A stretch of DNA of 64,000 bases from Haliclona indistincta (GCA_964017065.1 OZ024786.1:7693047-7757046); one strand, 5' to 3'; positions 23,409-34,700 are shown, counted from the stretch's first letter. Notes: a model not told the origin generated them from the sequence alone. A program made the numbers and translations.

Positions 23409-23494
23409 TTGTTTTGCTTAGCAGTCTTCTTGCTGGTACAGTTGCTACTTGAGGTGAGAAAGTTTAGGGTACAATTGAACCATCGAAAAAACAT
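23186..23494 (-). CDS. Zinc-finger exon of unknown gene family
   Basis: A 102-codon frame. The shared, repeated part (about 70 residues, 23186-23405) begins KFKLCPYVGC at a cag acceptor and has C-x4-C...H-x4-H spacing (AQHIKVQHPK), then a basic tail (TKKAKVVSRS). The finger resembles one at 63700-63800 (CPVPDC...LSNH) that heads a different, longer gene, so both may be N-terminal DNA-binding fingers of related element genes. The upstream 30 residues (23409-23494) are unique and may not be coding. No further exon is recognised. A DNA-binding role is inferred only from the Cys/His spacing. Confidence 0.4.
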   Translation of the reverse strand: MFFRWFNCTLNFLTSSSNCTSKKTAKQNNDTYQKFKLCPYVGCSYFGKPLKKLAQHIKVQHPKVSTEERLRVTKKAKVVSRSDVLGFKANKNVCAIARHVTR

Positions 23495-24193
23495 ACTGAA
23501 ATGTTTTTACTATCGCATCTCGATGATCAGGCACAGAGGAGGAGTCCTTTAATAAACTCACGGGCAATCTTCTCTCACCAATGCACACCAGTATGGTACT
23601 ATGATTGAACCATACAGCTGCAAACTAACACATCTATTCTGCCTGAATTTAGTTTTGATCGGTATGAACATTGTTTGACTTAGATAAACCACTTTCTCAA
23701 TTCCGATTGTTTTTCACGAAGTCTTCTGGCAGTCACTTCGTCATTAGACGCCATAGCTTCATCGATGAAGCGATGATGTTCTTGTCATAGTTTAGGCGAC
23801 ATCATCCTTCGAGGTCTGTCAACAACACTACCTGTACTCTCGTGCTTCCTCTAGCAATCGCAGTCTAACCTTTCCAACTGACATTCCACTCTCTAGAAGA
23901 CGACAAACTCTGGTTCTTCCTTCGACGCTCAAACGTGGCATTTTGTCGAGTACACTCACGAGAACTATGCGCACAGCACAACCAAGCACGAGTCCCTCAC
24001 GATACGCTCGTACACTTCTCTCGTGTACCCGCGCGAGTCACTCACGAGTGGCTCGCGTGTCGTTCGCGAGTGACTGTCAACTTGCACGTGAGCGGTCTGT
24101 ACTACAGTGCCGTAAATTTTAAATTGAAAGCATGTGACAGATCATGCATGTCATGATGTCTGTCCATGATATGACAAAGGGATCAACCTAAAT

Positions 24194-24398
24194 ATTCGCC
24201 ACCTCGTTAATTATTCATGAACTCCTAAACCCAAGACCCTAAAAACCTTCACCGCTAACTGCGCAAAGTCGGGAGGGTCGTCCTAACCCGGGCCTTCGGC
24301 CCTTGGTAAGCCTAAGGATCGTCGGGAGGGTCGTCCTAAACCGGGCCTTCGGCCCTTGCTAAGTGTCAATTGCGCACATAATTAACGAGGTGGCGAAT
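24194..24398. mobile_element. MITE-like element with perfect 20-bp terminal inverted repeats
   Basis: 205 bp. The left end 24194-24213 (attcgccacctcgttaatta) is the exact reverse complement of 24379-24398. Inside are two tandem copies (24267 and 24321) of an approximately 54-bp unit containing the palindrome gggccttcggccc. The same unit occurs three times at 48381-48535 within another inverted-repeat element. A clear target duplication was not found. No coding capacity. Confidence 0.75.
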
Positions 24399-24475
24399 CC
24401 TGACAAAGAGTCAGAGAGTCTGTTACAAAGAGTCTGATCCTGACAAAGAGTCAGAGAGTCTGTTACATTTGCATC
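24396..24475. repeat. Tandem duplication, 40-bp unit
   Basis: Two copies of a 40-base unit beginning atcctgacaaagagtcagag lie immediately to the right of the MITE-like element. The first copy overlaps its last bases. Confidence 0.75.
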
Positions 24476-24521
24476 ATCGGTAGCTATTCTATCTGGTGTT
24501 TCTGTTGCTTGACTCAGCATT

Positions 24522-24842
24522 TCAGATATAGTTATAAATATGGTGTGGCGAGTGGCAGAAATGATGCTCCTGTATGTCTTTGACTTTTGAACCGCAAGAG
24601 GCACAAGGGCTTGGTTTGTGTAATTCATTATACACTGTGAGATAGTGCTTATTACATAAATGATACGGTTGTTCCAGTAGTGTTACTATTTGCAAATGAC
24701 TCCTAGGTGCTTTTTCTGTAAATTTTACAAGTTTTGCATCTTTACCTCTGGAATTACAAAGTTGGTATAAGCATGACTTTGAACTCTGCTGTTTGTTGAC
24801 TTGTGTGTTGTGCTTGCATGTCTTGCATCTCTCGTATGTCAT
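24522..24842 (-). CDS. Small Cys/His-rich protein or exon
   Basis: A 106-codon frame with C-x2-C near the start (CKTCKHN), C-x4-C (CLYQLC), a CNKHY block and a final C-x2-C (CASCGSK). The order resembles N-terminal zinc-binding regions I recall from transposon-associated proteins of cnidarians and sponges, with an initial Cys pair, a 'LCNKHY' motif, then CASC. No partner exon is identified downstream, where the MITE-like element and its tandem repeat begin. It is probably a stranded 5' exon. Function unknown. Confidence 0.35.
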   Translation of the reverse strand: MTYERCKTCKHNTQVNKQQSSKSCLYQLCNSRGKDAKLVKFTEKAPRSHLQIVTLLEQPYHLCNKHYLTVYNELHKPSPCASCGSKVKDIQEHHFCHSPHHIYNYI

Positions 24843-25116
24843 GTTTGGTTATCTTTTGGTTTCTATTTTATCTCTTGCATGTTACACTATTGGCTGGAGG
24901 TATTGTGTTCATGTGTGCTTACACATACTGTTTCTCCTCTTCACTCTAGCGTTCAAAGCGTACTATATATCCTCCAGATCTGACAGTATCGGCGTGCTTT
25001 TTTGTGTCGTCAAAAAGCACGTCTATTATGCATCTTACTGCTCAGTTGTGATTAGTTGTGAGCCAGAGTTGTGAATTGGTTGTGAAGTGTGACAGCTTAT
25101 CAGAGGGTCTGCAGTT

Positions 25117-25513
25117 TTAGCAGTGTTGCCCTTCCGCGGTCTCTAACCATCGGGTTAGTTGGTTGATAAAGACTGCAGCCTCATCCTTGTTAACTTCCCG
25201 AGGCCGAACAGATATTAACGCGAATTCCACAACTTTGTTAATTTGTAATCCACCCGTATCTTTAAGTTGTACTTGTACTACTTTTATTGGCATACTGGCA
25301 TACACTGCTATGGCATCTTTGGTCCAGCCTTGTGTAACATCATGGCTTGGTGAGCCGCAAATAATACAGATCTTAAGGCACAAGGCGCCTGTTCCGTCCG
25401 GAGTTCAACTAGAACTCTTATTGACAAATCATCAGGGTCAAATACCTCGTATATTGCAGTATCTCCGAATCTCTTTCGGCCATCAGGAAAGGGTGGTTCC
25501 AAGGATATCTTGA
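25117..25513 (-). pseudogene. Unrecognised coding remnant in two overlapping frames
   Basis: Two minus-strand frames (25308-25513 and 25117-25383) overlap and look like one decayed protein. The first contains GRKRFGDTAIYEVFDPDD, and the second NKVVEFALISVRPRE and INQLTRW. Their amino-acid composition is protein-like, unlike the surrounding sequence, but I recognise no domain. It could be a shifted exon of a host or element gene. Confidence 0.25.
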
Positions 25514-25514
25514 A

Positions 25515-26262
25515 TTTTTTGCCATTGCCAGAAAGCTATTGATCTACTACAGCTATTGATCTACTACTCATTTACGAACCACCCTTGAGGTACCTTTCCA
25601 GGCTTGAGGTACTCACCCTTGAGGTGAGTGAGCTACACTCCATGTGGTCATAAGCATCCATCAGTTCCATGTACTCAAGATTTTAATTCTAGACTAGAGA
25701 AATTCTCTAGTCCAGAATGCTATCAAATGTAGGTATACCAATAAATTGATGGTATGAGCATTCCCAAATGATTGAGTACACACATAGAAAACTGAATTCA
25801 ATCCAATGACCAAATGTAATACCATTGCGACCAGGCACTAAGCCATAGTTCTACTATGTAGCTGATGCTTAAAATATTGGTGAGAGATAGGTATTCTTGC
25901 TGTTTGGACATAGCTTACATCTACTCTAGACGAGACAAGTACTCCTGACAAGCCAATAAGACATAAATATATCTTGTTCAAATTGACTGTCAGACTATAC
26001 GGCTACAACAGTGACTGATGCAATGGCTTACGACAAGATCAAAAACCTCTTATCACACGTGGTATGTAACTAAAAATATACATCAAAAGGCATGACATCA
26101 TGGACTATTAATACACATAGGTTCTGAATTGTCAGAGTTGAGCTCTGCCTATAGCTAAACTATTAATATCTAATCCCTTTATAATTACATTAGTTACACC
26201 TATTTCTTAACAACTGCATGTAAGTGGAGTTATTGAACTGAGCATTTGTAGTTGAACCAGTG
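25515..26262. other. Stretch without a recognised gene
   Basis: AT-rich sequence with a near-perfect palindrome at 25692-25712 (gactagagaaattctctagt) and short local repeats of cttgaggta (25585-25625). No gene seen. Confidence 0.4.
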
Positions 26263-26419
26263 TTAAGCATACAATGAGGTGAGGAGCCAGAGGCACCTTG
26301 TGATGGATAAATGTGGAGTGTAATACATGTAGTTCAGTGACTTTACTGAGCTAGGGATTGGATAATGAGTTGCTTCTGTCAGAGAGTGATGCTCAACGAG
26401 CTGCTTAGGGTTTAGGAGT

Positions 26420-27716
26420 AGGTATTTTCCTCTTGCTGGGGCAGTCAGCAATAGGGTGTTCCTCTGGGACGCAACGAAGGCATTTGTGTTTATAATATGC
26501 ATGGTGCTACGTGACAGGGCCAGCGATAGTTGAAGTTGTAGCATATGTCAGACCTTTTTGCCGAGGGGTTCTTCGACGTGTCTTTCTCTTCGCTTGACGT
26601 ACTTGCCCTCTTAAGTCGTCTCTCCCTTGGGCAGTCTGCTGAATCGTGCTTCAATGAAGCGCAGTGAGAGCAGCTTGGGGTTGGTTTAGCCCTGCCAGTG
26701 AAGCATTGGCTGAAGAGGGAGGAATCAATTACGGACCAATCCTTGTTCCTTGTAGCTTCTGCTTTTTGCCTGTATTGCGCATCATAGTGTTTCCAGGTGG
26801 AACCCGCGTACTCTCGACTGGCTTTGAGGATGACCTGAAAGTATGCGCACATGTGGACAATGTTGTTATTTGCAGCGAGAGCGGCCATGTAAGTGACGAA
26901 GCAGCTAGCCCACTGTGTGAAGGAGTAGTTGAGTTTATGCCCCCGGTTCACCAATCCGAGGCCCGGAAAGATGAAGTGGTTTGGCTGCTCCTGTTCCTTG
27001 ATCTCCTCTGAGCCGGGGTCGCAGAATGGAAGCATCTCGTTGAAGTTAATGTATTCTCCGTTATGCATCTTGTCTACCAGACGCTTTGGCAGGATGGGGA
27101 GACCTGCACCAATGAAGACTTGTTTGGACGGCTTGTGGGCGAGGAGGTGGTGCTCCAAGACATTTCCCTCGCGTCCTTTAGGCCGTCGACGTGAGAGGCT
27201 CCATCTAGGATGGGTAGTGCGTCGGCTGCGCTCGTAGGTGGGCTGCCGATTGTTGCTCCTGTGAGAGAAGTAGGAGAGAGAGAGAGGAGAGAGGGTTATA
27301 GCAGCGTTTGGCGGTGCTAAGAGATGGGTATGATAGTTGTGCTTGGCAGGCCGAGTGGGTACGCGAGCTGGCAAGTTGCCTAGCGCAGGGCTATCTGTGC
27401 TGGTTGCCGTTCTTGCTGTTACAGCGAGAGGCCCACAGTAGCTGTGGGGTGCTATATGCTGTGGTGGGCCACTGAGTGCGGGTATGCCTTGGTTCAGTGC
27501 AGCAGTAATGGTTAGGCTTGATCGCCTGATAGTGACTAAGATTGCTCTAAGCTTTCTTGGGGTAGGGTCTGCGTCTTTGGTTGGTCTTTTTTGTAGCTTT
27601 TGTACCACGAGATCAGCCAGGTTTTCTAGGTCTTTGCCCGATAGCGAGGGGGAAGCCGGCGGATCTGTGTCCCCAGTCTTTCTTCCGGTGCTGGGGCCTT
27701 CTTTTGAGTCTGACAT
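26420..27716 (-). pseudogene. Second Gag-like gene, DIRS/Ngaro type, frameshifted
   Basis: A frame from 27716 to 26490 starts MSDSKEGPSTG and has the same plan as the Gag at 19258-20838: a low-complexity N-terminus, a helical NLADLVVQKLQ segment, a central domain with WASCFVTYMAALA, then CSHCASLKHDSADC and CYNFNYRWPC. The frame stops at 26490. In the next frame a perfect zinc knuckle (CLRCVPEEHPIADC, about 26430-26475) follows, so a small indel near 26495 broke the C-terminus. An internal region around 27240-27500 looks intronic. No RT or recombinase follows, so this is a Gag-only remnant of a different lineage. Confidence 0.6.
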
Positions 27717-27958
27717 GGTCGTGTTCTGAAGATGGAGCTGGATACCTGTAGAGTTGAGTTGGTCTAGCCTGATCGATGGACGTCGAGCATTGACTGCACG
27801 TGATTGGTGTGCGCATGCGCGTAGGCAGCTATGTGCTCCACAGGCATGTGTCGCACCCTCGCTAGGTTTGACTGGGGTCCTCCTCTGTTAACTCAGTTTA
27901 ACTATCGTTAAAAAATATTATCTTCTTGCCCTATAAGCATGGCTTCGCCACCCATTCG

Positions 27959-28735
27959 TCATGCCACATTTTGTATTAGTAAGGTGGTGATCAGTGTCCA
28001 TCCTTTTTCCCTTGGTCCTTCCATTTGCTTATCACCTTGATAGGTCACATTGAACGATTCAGCTGGAAGACCGTTGGGGAGGATTTGAGGAGGGTGGAAC
28101 CGATCTTGTACAAGAAAGACACTCCTTTCGGAGTGAAGATGAGTTAACTTGAAGAAGCGCTTTGTCCCGTGCCATCTGTCGAGCTCATGGAAGACGGCTT
28201 GAGACGTTGCATAGGTGAGTTTGTTGCACCATGACTTAAATTCAATGGAGATCATGATGTTCTGGGGCTCCGCTCCAGGTGTTTGCTTGCTTGCTTGTCA
28301 TCTTCAGTTTCGTGATTATCAGCTCTCTGGCATTGTCATAGCTTGTTCCTTGATGTAAGGAAATATGTTCCTTGCGATGTTTGACTCCCCAGCAGTGAGA
28401 ATGATCCTCGGAATGGTGCAATACTTTGCATATAGCCTGGCATTTTCCTCCTTGAACTATCTCTCTTTTGGCACGGCAACGATGATCTCATTCTCATGAG
28501 GAAGGTTGTTTGTCTTGACATAGTCTATCATTTTCTCCATCGTTAGCTCAGGATTTGTCAGGGAGTCTATCAGTAGCCTTGATGATCCCCATTTAGGCCT
28601 CTTAACAGCTCTTCCGGTATAGTCCTTGAATGCATACCAGTCATACCCAATGCCATATGCTGGGTATAATGCCTTGTCATTGAGTATAGTGCTGATGTCA
28701 GGGAACCTATTGAGATCACAATTTTGATCAATAAG
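27959..28735 (-). pseudogene. Endogenous viral element resembling a negative-strand RNA virus polymerase (L)
   Basis: Two minus-strand coding blocks (28336-28735, broken by an in-frame stop at about 28446-28448, and 27959-28255) follow in the same direction. Block 1 carries a KER-containing basic motif like motif F of mononegavirus-type RNA-dependent RNA polymerases, then a stretch typical of the region before motif A. Block 2 carries SIEFKSWCNK where motif A is expected, with Glu at the usual acidic position, and ends with EGPREKGWT, which resembles the motif B signature of that group. The order F-A-B is collinear. Motif C is absent because the block ends at 27959. It is a fossil: it has a stop and a frame change and is truncated at both ends. 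Assignment below the level of mononegavirus/chuvirus-like is not possible by eye. Confidence 0.6.
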
Positions 28736-28816
28736 CAACACACCCCAACCAGAGCCAGCCTTCTCAGCAAAGACTTCCCTGAGAGCATGCACAGCTCCCT
28801 CGATACCCGACATCAA
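28736..28816 (-). pseudogene. Short reverse-transcriptase motif A remnant
   Basis: The first part of a 119-codon frame reads GIEGAVHALREVF followed by GWGVLLID and NR, which resembles the stretch before and at motif A of LINE-type reverse transcriptases with restriction-like endonucleases. The expected Asn-Ala-Phe-Asn after the Asp is degraded. It is fused in frame to the viral-polymerase-like block that follows. Only about 27 residues support the call. An acceptor for the upstream gene's intron may also lie here. Confidence 0.35.
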
Positions 28817-28992
28817 AAGTAATGTTCGAAATTAGTTCACAAAATGAAAGTCAATACAATAGTGATTTTTTTCAAAATTTAAGGCCTGCACAACAAGAAA
28901 ATGTGAGTAAATTAAATGTATTATTGTGACACAGAAGGCATAATTATTATTTCAATAATACATACCTTGGGTTCCTGATGAATCATCAATCC

Positions 28993-29577
28993 TTAGTCAC
29001 CAGTCATCAGTACATATTCTTCTCCCCATTTCTTTTGGATCACTCTAGTAATATAGTAAACATTTGCAGTGGCATCGGTCACGTCAACAAATGCTTGTCC
29101 TAATTTGATGAATTCCGGTTTCCCGTTATAGGCTCTTGATAGATGGGCACGAACCAATTTCACGTTCGCTGAAGCTGGCCTTTTTGAAGCGAGCACAGGT
29201 TTGTAGGATGTGGGGACGATGCTGTTTCTAGTAACCACATCAGCTGATGGTCCAGGTGATGATGTATTCACATGTGATGTAGGCACACCTTTCACCTCGA
29301 ACGAGGTGATCAATATGCCTACATCACTTGTCAATACAAAGCTGGTGTTGTTTGGATTTGGGAAGAACGCCTTCGTCCCATATTCATCTTTCAGCCACAC
29401 AGTTCTTGCATCATCCAACTATAATAACAAGACGCATGGTATAAAAGCAGGCCTTCAGAGAAAGCTAGGGCTACACCATACCTCGTAGAGGGTGGCAACA
29501 GTGGTAGGGGTGAGTTGACCCAATTGCACCTCAGCAGCATCCCCACCCTCCCTAGTCAGCCTGACAGAATCAACCAT
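28993..29577 (-). CDS. Spliced gene of an unrecognised two-copy family (copy 1)
   Basis: Exon 1 is 29482-29577 (MVDSVRLTREGG..., 32 codons) and exon 2 is 28993-29418. They are joined in phase 0 by a GT-AG intron of 63 nt. Exon 2 contains VWLKDEYGTKAFFP, a low-complexity Ser/Pro linker, and a C-terminal block KLGQAFVDVTDATANVYYIT...KKWGEEYVL. A paralogue at about 35290-35870 has the same order. After EYVLMTGD the frame ends, but the next frame continues with residues matching the paralogue up to a good donor (aag|gtatgt, 28967-28970), so a one-base loss may have truncated it. I do not recognise the domains. It could be a host regulatory gene or an element gene. Confidence 0.45.
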
Positions 29578-29919
29578 CTTACAGTACTAGTGACTGGATC
29601 TTTATCGGTGAACCGCAGGACTACTCTCTCGCTTTATCTGTATCATGTATAGAACAGTAATTACCATATTGTCGGTATAGTAATATTATTTTATTATTAC
29701 CAACTTGTTTTAATAATATACACAAGCGAATGAAGGAAAGATAAGAGATGATACAAGAAAGGAACCCTAGGACAACAAGAGTACATACTTTTGAAGAAAG
29801 GCATGGGCTTGGCAAGGGTGGGATAAATAACAGTATAATAATACAAACAAAAAGAAAGACAAGATAATAAATAAAGGGCTTTGATATAATTATAGGCAAA
29901 CAAAAAAAACAAAGAAAAA

Positions 29920-30565
29920 CTATATCAATAGAGATTTATCTTTAGACCAGTGATCTGATTTTCTAGCCAGGAAAATGATTTGGGAGGCAGATATGGCAGT
30001 TCTAGCTGCACTGTCGAATATTTGTCTGGCCGAAGACTTGTCAAAAAAACTTGAAAAGGACTGGGCGAAGTCTTGGCGGCATTTGGGTATCCAGTGTCCA
30101 AGTGACCCAATTTCAATTGTTACAAATGAAGCTTGTTTCCCGAGAGAGTCCAGTTCACTCAGCAGCAACTGATAGAGGGGTTTCTGTCTCTTACAATTCT
30201 GTGCATTGCACAGGTGTTCGTATGAATTAGAGGGTACAGTTAGTTCCACCAGTATAACAGAATTACCACTCATATATACCATATCAGGTCTCGCAGTTGT
30301 AATCATCAGGTCGTGAGGGACTGTTGACTGGGGGTTTTCATGAGCTCTAAGACCAGAGATGTCAGAATACAGATGGTCTCCCTCTAGCAGGTGGGAGCGT
30401 ATGGCCTTGTCAAATCTCCAAAGGACACTGTCATGTCTCCACGTGTACCTAGCTTGATCCAGGGCCACCGGGCATCCATTTAGAATGTGGAACACAGTGG
30501 GAGTACTAGAACCACATAGGTGACATTTGGAATCCACATCGTACAGCTTGTACTTGTAAATGGCA
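29920..30565 (-). pseudogene. C-terminal part of a LINE with restriction-like endonuclease
   Basis: The frame encodes a CCHC knuckle (CHLCGSSTPTVFHILNGC, C-x2-C-x8-H-x4-C) followed by YTWRHDSVL, then a PD-(D/E)XK-type endonuclease core: RPDMV, then VILVELTVP, then a basic CKRQKPLYQLL helix. Knuckle then restriction-like endonuclease is the C-terminal layout of R2/NeSL/Hero-type non-LTR retrotransposons, which nick a target site. The frame is open to 29920 and keeps the core residues. The reverse transcriptase is missing, so the copy is 5'-truncated, as is usual for LINEs. A poly-T-rich tract (on the minus strand) follows the stop. Confidence 0.65.
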
Positions 30566-31231
30566 CTAACCGTTTGATACTAGCCTCTCTTCAACCTTGC
30601 TTCGAACTTGCTTCAACCTTGCTTCAACTACAATAGGTATGCTAAACATAATTTATGGTGAGTGACAATAAGGTTGCACCAGAATTATCAAGTGGTGTTA
30701 ACAGATCTAAGGGGTTAATAAAAGATTTACTGATGTGTTCCAATATCACTGCAGAAGCTTGTAGTCGACAACTTTCAGGAACTAGGAAAGACGAGAGAAA
30801 AGGGAATGACGAAAGGTTTTTCCTGCCAGTTCTGATGGTAAAAAAATCAGCCTCTGGTGAAAAACATCAATATTATTGAGCAAACCGGCCGCTTCAAAGT
30901 GGAGAGTCAGGACAGGTGAGAGGCAGCTGGCAGATAGAGACTAAGCTGTACGATGTTTCTTGAGACAGATGTCGAGAGATGTCGAGCTAGTGCCATACCA
31001 CCTGAAGTGTAGTTATTTAAGTGTATTGTAGTTTTGTAACTGATGATGATCCTTGGATTGATACGTCTTATATTCTTTCTGTGCTATGCCAAAAAGCTAC
31101 TTCGATCCTCTTGTTAATAATATTATGGATATAGCAAAGAACCTCTACACTAACAACCAGATTGTTTAAAGAATCTAGGTTTTAATTTGGTGACGGTGGT
31201 ATAGAGATCATACCAATGCCACCTAACCTTT
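30566..31231. other. Stretch without a recognised gene
   Basis: Contains a short tandem repeat of cttgcttcaacctt (30595-30630). No gene seen. Confidence 0.4.
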
Positions 31232-31750
31232 GTGGTGAAAAAGCTGCAAGTTACCTCATCTTTTACAACATCATCACTAGTCCTACAACTTGCCTTAAAC
31301 ACGTCAAGACTTTTTCCCCGGCGCAGAGAGGTCATTGAATTTATCGTAAGTATTGCCGAACAATTCTTCACCGACTGTGCACATATAACCATGGGTACTC
31401 GGGGTTATTGGAGGAAAGATTTTCCTTGCACTCCATGGCTTCCATTGCGATTGGCAACAGCTCCTCCTTCACCATATTGTCTGCAGAGCCTATCAATTAC
31501 ACACAGTGACGACAATGTACTAGAAGACTATGATGAGCCAGATGAAGAAGGTAGCTTAGACCGCCGCTATGCAGAGAATATCTCCTCAATAGTACTGCCA
31601 ATTGTCTTGTTTCAGCTAAAGAGCCTCGAGCATGTTTCCATCAATCTTGGATCAGATTACTGTTACCATAACAAGAGAGATTTGAAAGAAACACCCGATA
31701 GTGCAGAGAGGAACTACATGATCCCAGAGTATCGTCAACTCGAGTGTTGA
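31232..31750 (+). CDS. Hypothetical protein or exon, 172 codons
   Basis: The longest plus-strand frame in this part. It has an acidic run (SDDNVLEDYDEPDEEGSLD), then VLPIVLFQLKSLEHVSINLGS, which resembles a leucine-rich-repeat-like strand-helix segment, and an earlier CLQSLSITHSD of similar type. A Met start and a stop are present, but no Kozak-strength context or splice partner is evident. Possible further exon-like pieces at 32110-32210 and 32300-32400 share the words RAR and EPE. Function unknown; it may be a host gene exon. Confidence 0.3.
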   Translation: MVKKLQVTSSFTTSSLVLQLALNTSRLFPRRREVIEFIVSIAEQFFTDCAHITMGTRGYWRKDFPCTPWLPLRLATAPPSPYCLQSLSITHSDDNVLEDYDEPDEEGSLDRRYAENISSIVLPIVLFQLKSLEHVSINLGSDYCYHNKRDLKETPDSAERNYMIPEYRQLEC

Positions 31751-34700
31751 AGAGGAAAGCAAGTGGATAACACATAACAGTGAAGCATAATGAAATTATT
31801 GATGATGATCTTGATTCTGTTTTGACTTCAATGCTTTTTAAACAAGAATTTATATTGCTAACCGGCGCAATTCTGCCAAGAAAGCGGTGATAGACTCTTG
31901 TGGGGCTTGGTAACAATGGGAGTTGGCTCATAGTCTTCTGTCAGCTTTTATATGTATCTGCCAACGTCTTGTCTTGTGGCTTGTCCGGGAAGAACAGATC
32001 ACGCCACTGTTGCTACAGATTTTTCTTTGACGTCTACAAAGTAAGTTGGTTACTATCAGTTCAGCTCTTGAGCATGGTCATTCATGTGTATTTTGTGCTC
32101 ATGTAAACTCTTCTTGTCTAATAGAAAGCAAGACAGATAGAAGAAGAGCCAGAACACTGTTTTGTACAAGTTGTTGGATTAGTATCAGATATCTCCTCCC
32201 CTGTTAAGAGGTATGGTTTTAGAAGAGTTTCTGTATATATGTAATTTCACATGTTTCTGTAGCATAATAATACGTGTTACATGTACATGTATGACAATAT
32301 TCTTCGCGTGCAGGCAAGCAAAGTGGATGAAGCAAGAGCCAGAATACTACTGTGATGATCCTGACCTACCAATATTTACATGTTAGTAGAAAGCGGCTAT
32401 ACTCTTTACAATATGTTGCTCAAATTCTACTTAGCCCATCACTTCTATCTTCCAAATTTGTATGCAGTAAAATTCCAACATCCATTTGCGAAAATGTTTC
32501 TTTTATAATCCATTTGGATCATCTTGAGGACAAAAGGAATGTACTTTCTGATGACATGGGTTCATGGAAGAACAACGGAGTTGACACTACGCACATAATT
32601 TTTATGTGTTAATTTGTTCTCTGGCTCAGAGGTGGAATCAGTAGAAAAGTGTGACGTGGATGATTACAAAGGCAGGCCTACCTACTCCATAAAGCGAGTT
32701 TATCGAACACATAATACAGATGGAAGCTTGAAGAAACTGACAGAAACTAGCATCAAATTTGAAGAAACTAGCATACTAGAATTTGAAGAAATAATAATAA
32801 TTATTTATAATTTTATAATCTGAGAGGCTAATTATGACGACATGGCTGAGAGGCTAGTTATGGTAAGAGGCGTTGGGAAAGGATTTTAACCAAACACTAC
32901 TATAGGCGACAATACAATTGAGGCAGGATAATTATACGTCCTAAACTCAGAAACAGAAGAAACTGACAGCTTACATCTTTGGTAAGTATTTCAAGAGTAT
33001 TTCAAGAGATTATTATGACAGAGATAAAGTAATAGGAAGAAGTTTAAACTATGGTGAGAGAATAGACCAATGATCTTGGTCAGTAAAGTTGGCGCATGGC
33101 ACGCGCAAGCTGAGGGACGAGAAAACTCCAAGACTGTTTTCAAGGAAAACAGTGTCTTGTAACTTGTAAGTACCTTCTTGTGAGTGCAGTCAAAATGTTA
33201 CAACAGTGACAAATACAGCTAGTTTATCACTTTAGGTAGAAACTTCTCGTCTATAGACACAAATTAGTATCTGCTGAACAACGAATGATCACTAAACAAC
33301 AAAATTCAAACATTGTAATTCAAAGACTAAATAACAAGATGTAGTTGGTAGCAAACGTGGATATACTATCCTGCAGCTACATGTAAAAATGACCATGCTG
33401 GTTAGATGTCTTTACTGGCATGATATGAAAGCGTGCTATAGCTGTCCTGCCCATTTTATTAGCACATATGCAGAATATGCAACAAAATGACCGTTTTTGT
33501 AAAACCGTCTTGACCCACCCACCCAGTTTTGTCATGGGGTCAATAATTTTTTCTACCAGGACCCCCTGTTTGAAAGTAAACAACAAGATTACTAATCACA
33601 AATCTTGGAATGTTTTATTCTTAACTCTTGAGCTTTTACCTGGAATATTGCATTTATTTTGTAGGTAAAGGTGTTCCAAACCATAGGATGAGAATAATCG
33701 CGTCTCTCCTATCTCTCAAACTCTGATTTCTACACCCGAAACCGCAGTACAAGAATACCATGCCCAAGGTGGCAACCTCACTCTCACAAGTCCCTTTGGG
33801 ATTGATCCTCTTGTTGATGATGCCATCTTGTTGGAGAGAAGGAGGAAAACCATGCGAGCAAACATACCTGACTATTCTACTATTTTTCACGAACTTGTTA
33901 ATAGGAATGATGTACATTTTCGCAATGCAAAATGTCTTGTGGTTTTTTGACTTATTCCATCATCAAAGCATGTAGCATGATCATCATCAAAGCATGTAGC
34001 TTTAGTTTCGTGGGCTGAAAAAAAGTATGCATGTGTTTTGTCCATCATCAGGCTCGAGTAGGGGAGAAATGCATAACACCTAGACGTGAAGCATCACTTT
34101 CTCGGTTTCAGTGCAATGGAAGGAGTTAAGCCTGGGAGGAATTATATATAAAATACCGTACACCACAGAACACACTCTGTGGCTTACTGTGCTATTCAGT
34201 GCTATTCAACCTCTGGTTAAGTTTACACATTGGGTGGCTATTTGGCTATAGAACTCGATCTAAACAATCCGCAGCTAACATGCATGAGCTAGGCCCATCC
34301 ACGATCGAGGAACAGTACAGCAGACATGGAGTGAACTAGTTCTCACGGCATGGACTAGTTCTCGTCCACAGCAGTCACTGACTGACTGCACAACAACTCA
34401 GTGGGGGTCAAAGGATAGTCCCAGAGCGCGCTAGGAGTCGGACATGTATACATAGGCCACGTCATCATAATACAGTATACATGTAATTCATCTCAACTCC
34501 ATTTAATGCGCCGCGTGAGTGCTGGAACCATGTGACCTCGAAATCCTAGCTAGTCGATCTATTATCCTTAAGATACAATGGATTGATGTAACATGTGGAT
34601 AGAAATAGTCATGCAGGTGATTATGAGCAGCAGGCATTGGCAATGAGGGTCAGATGAACAGCTGGATATGCAAGGTCAGCTAGGTGAATCGAGAGGTTGA

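Noticed and set aside
24194..24398. CRISPR-like array because of repeated palindromic units here and at 48381-48535
   Set aside because: The units are directly tandem without variable spacers, lie inside transposon-like inverted repeats, and the sequence is eukaryotic.
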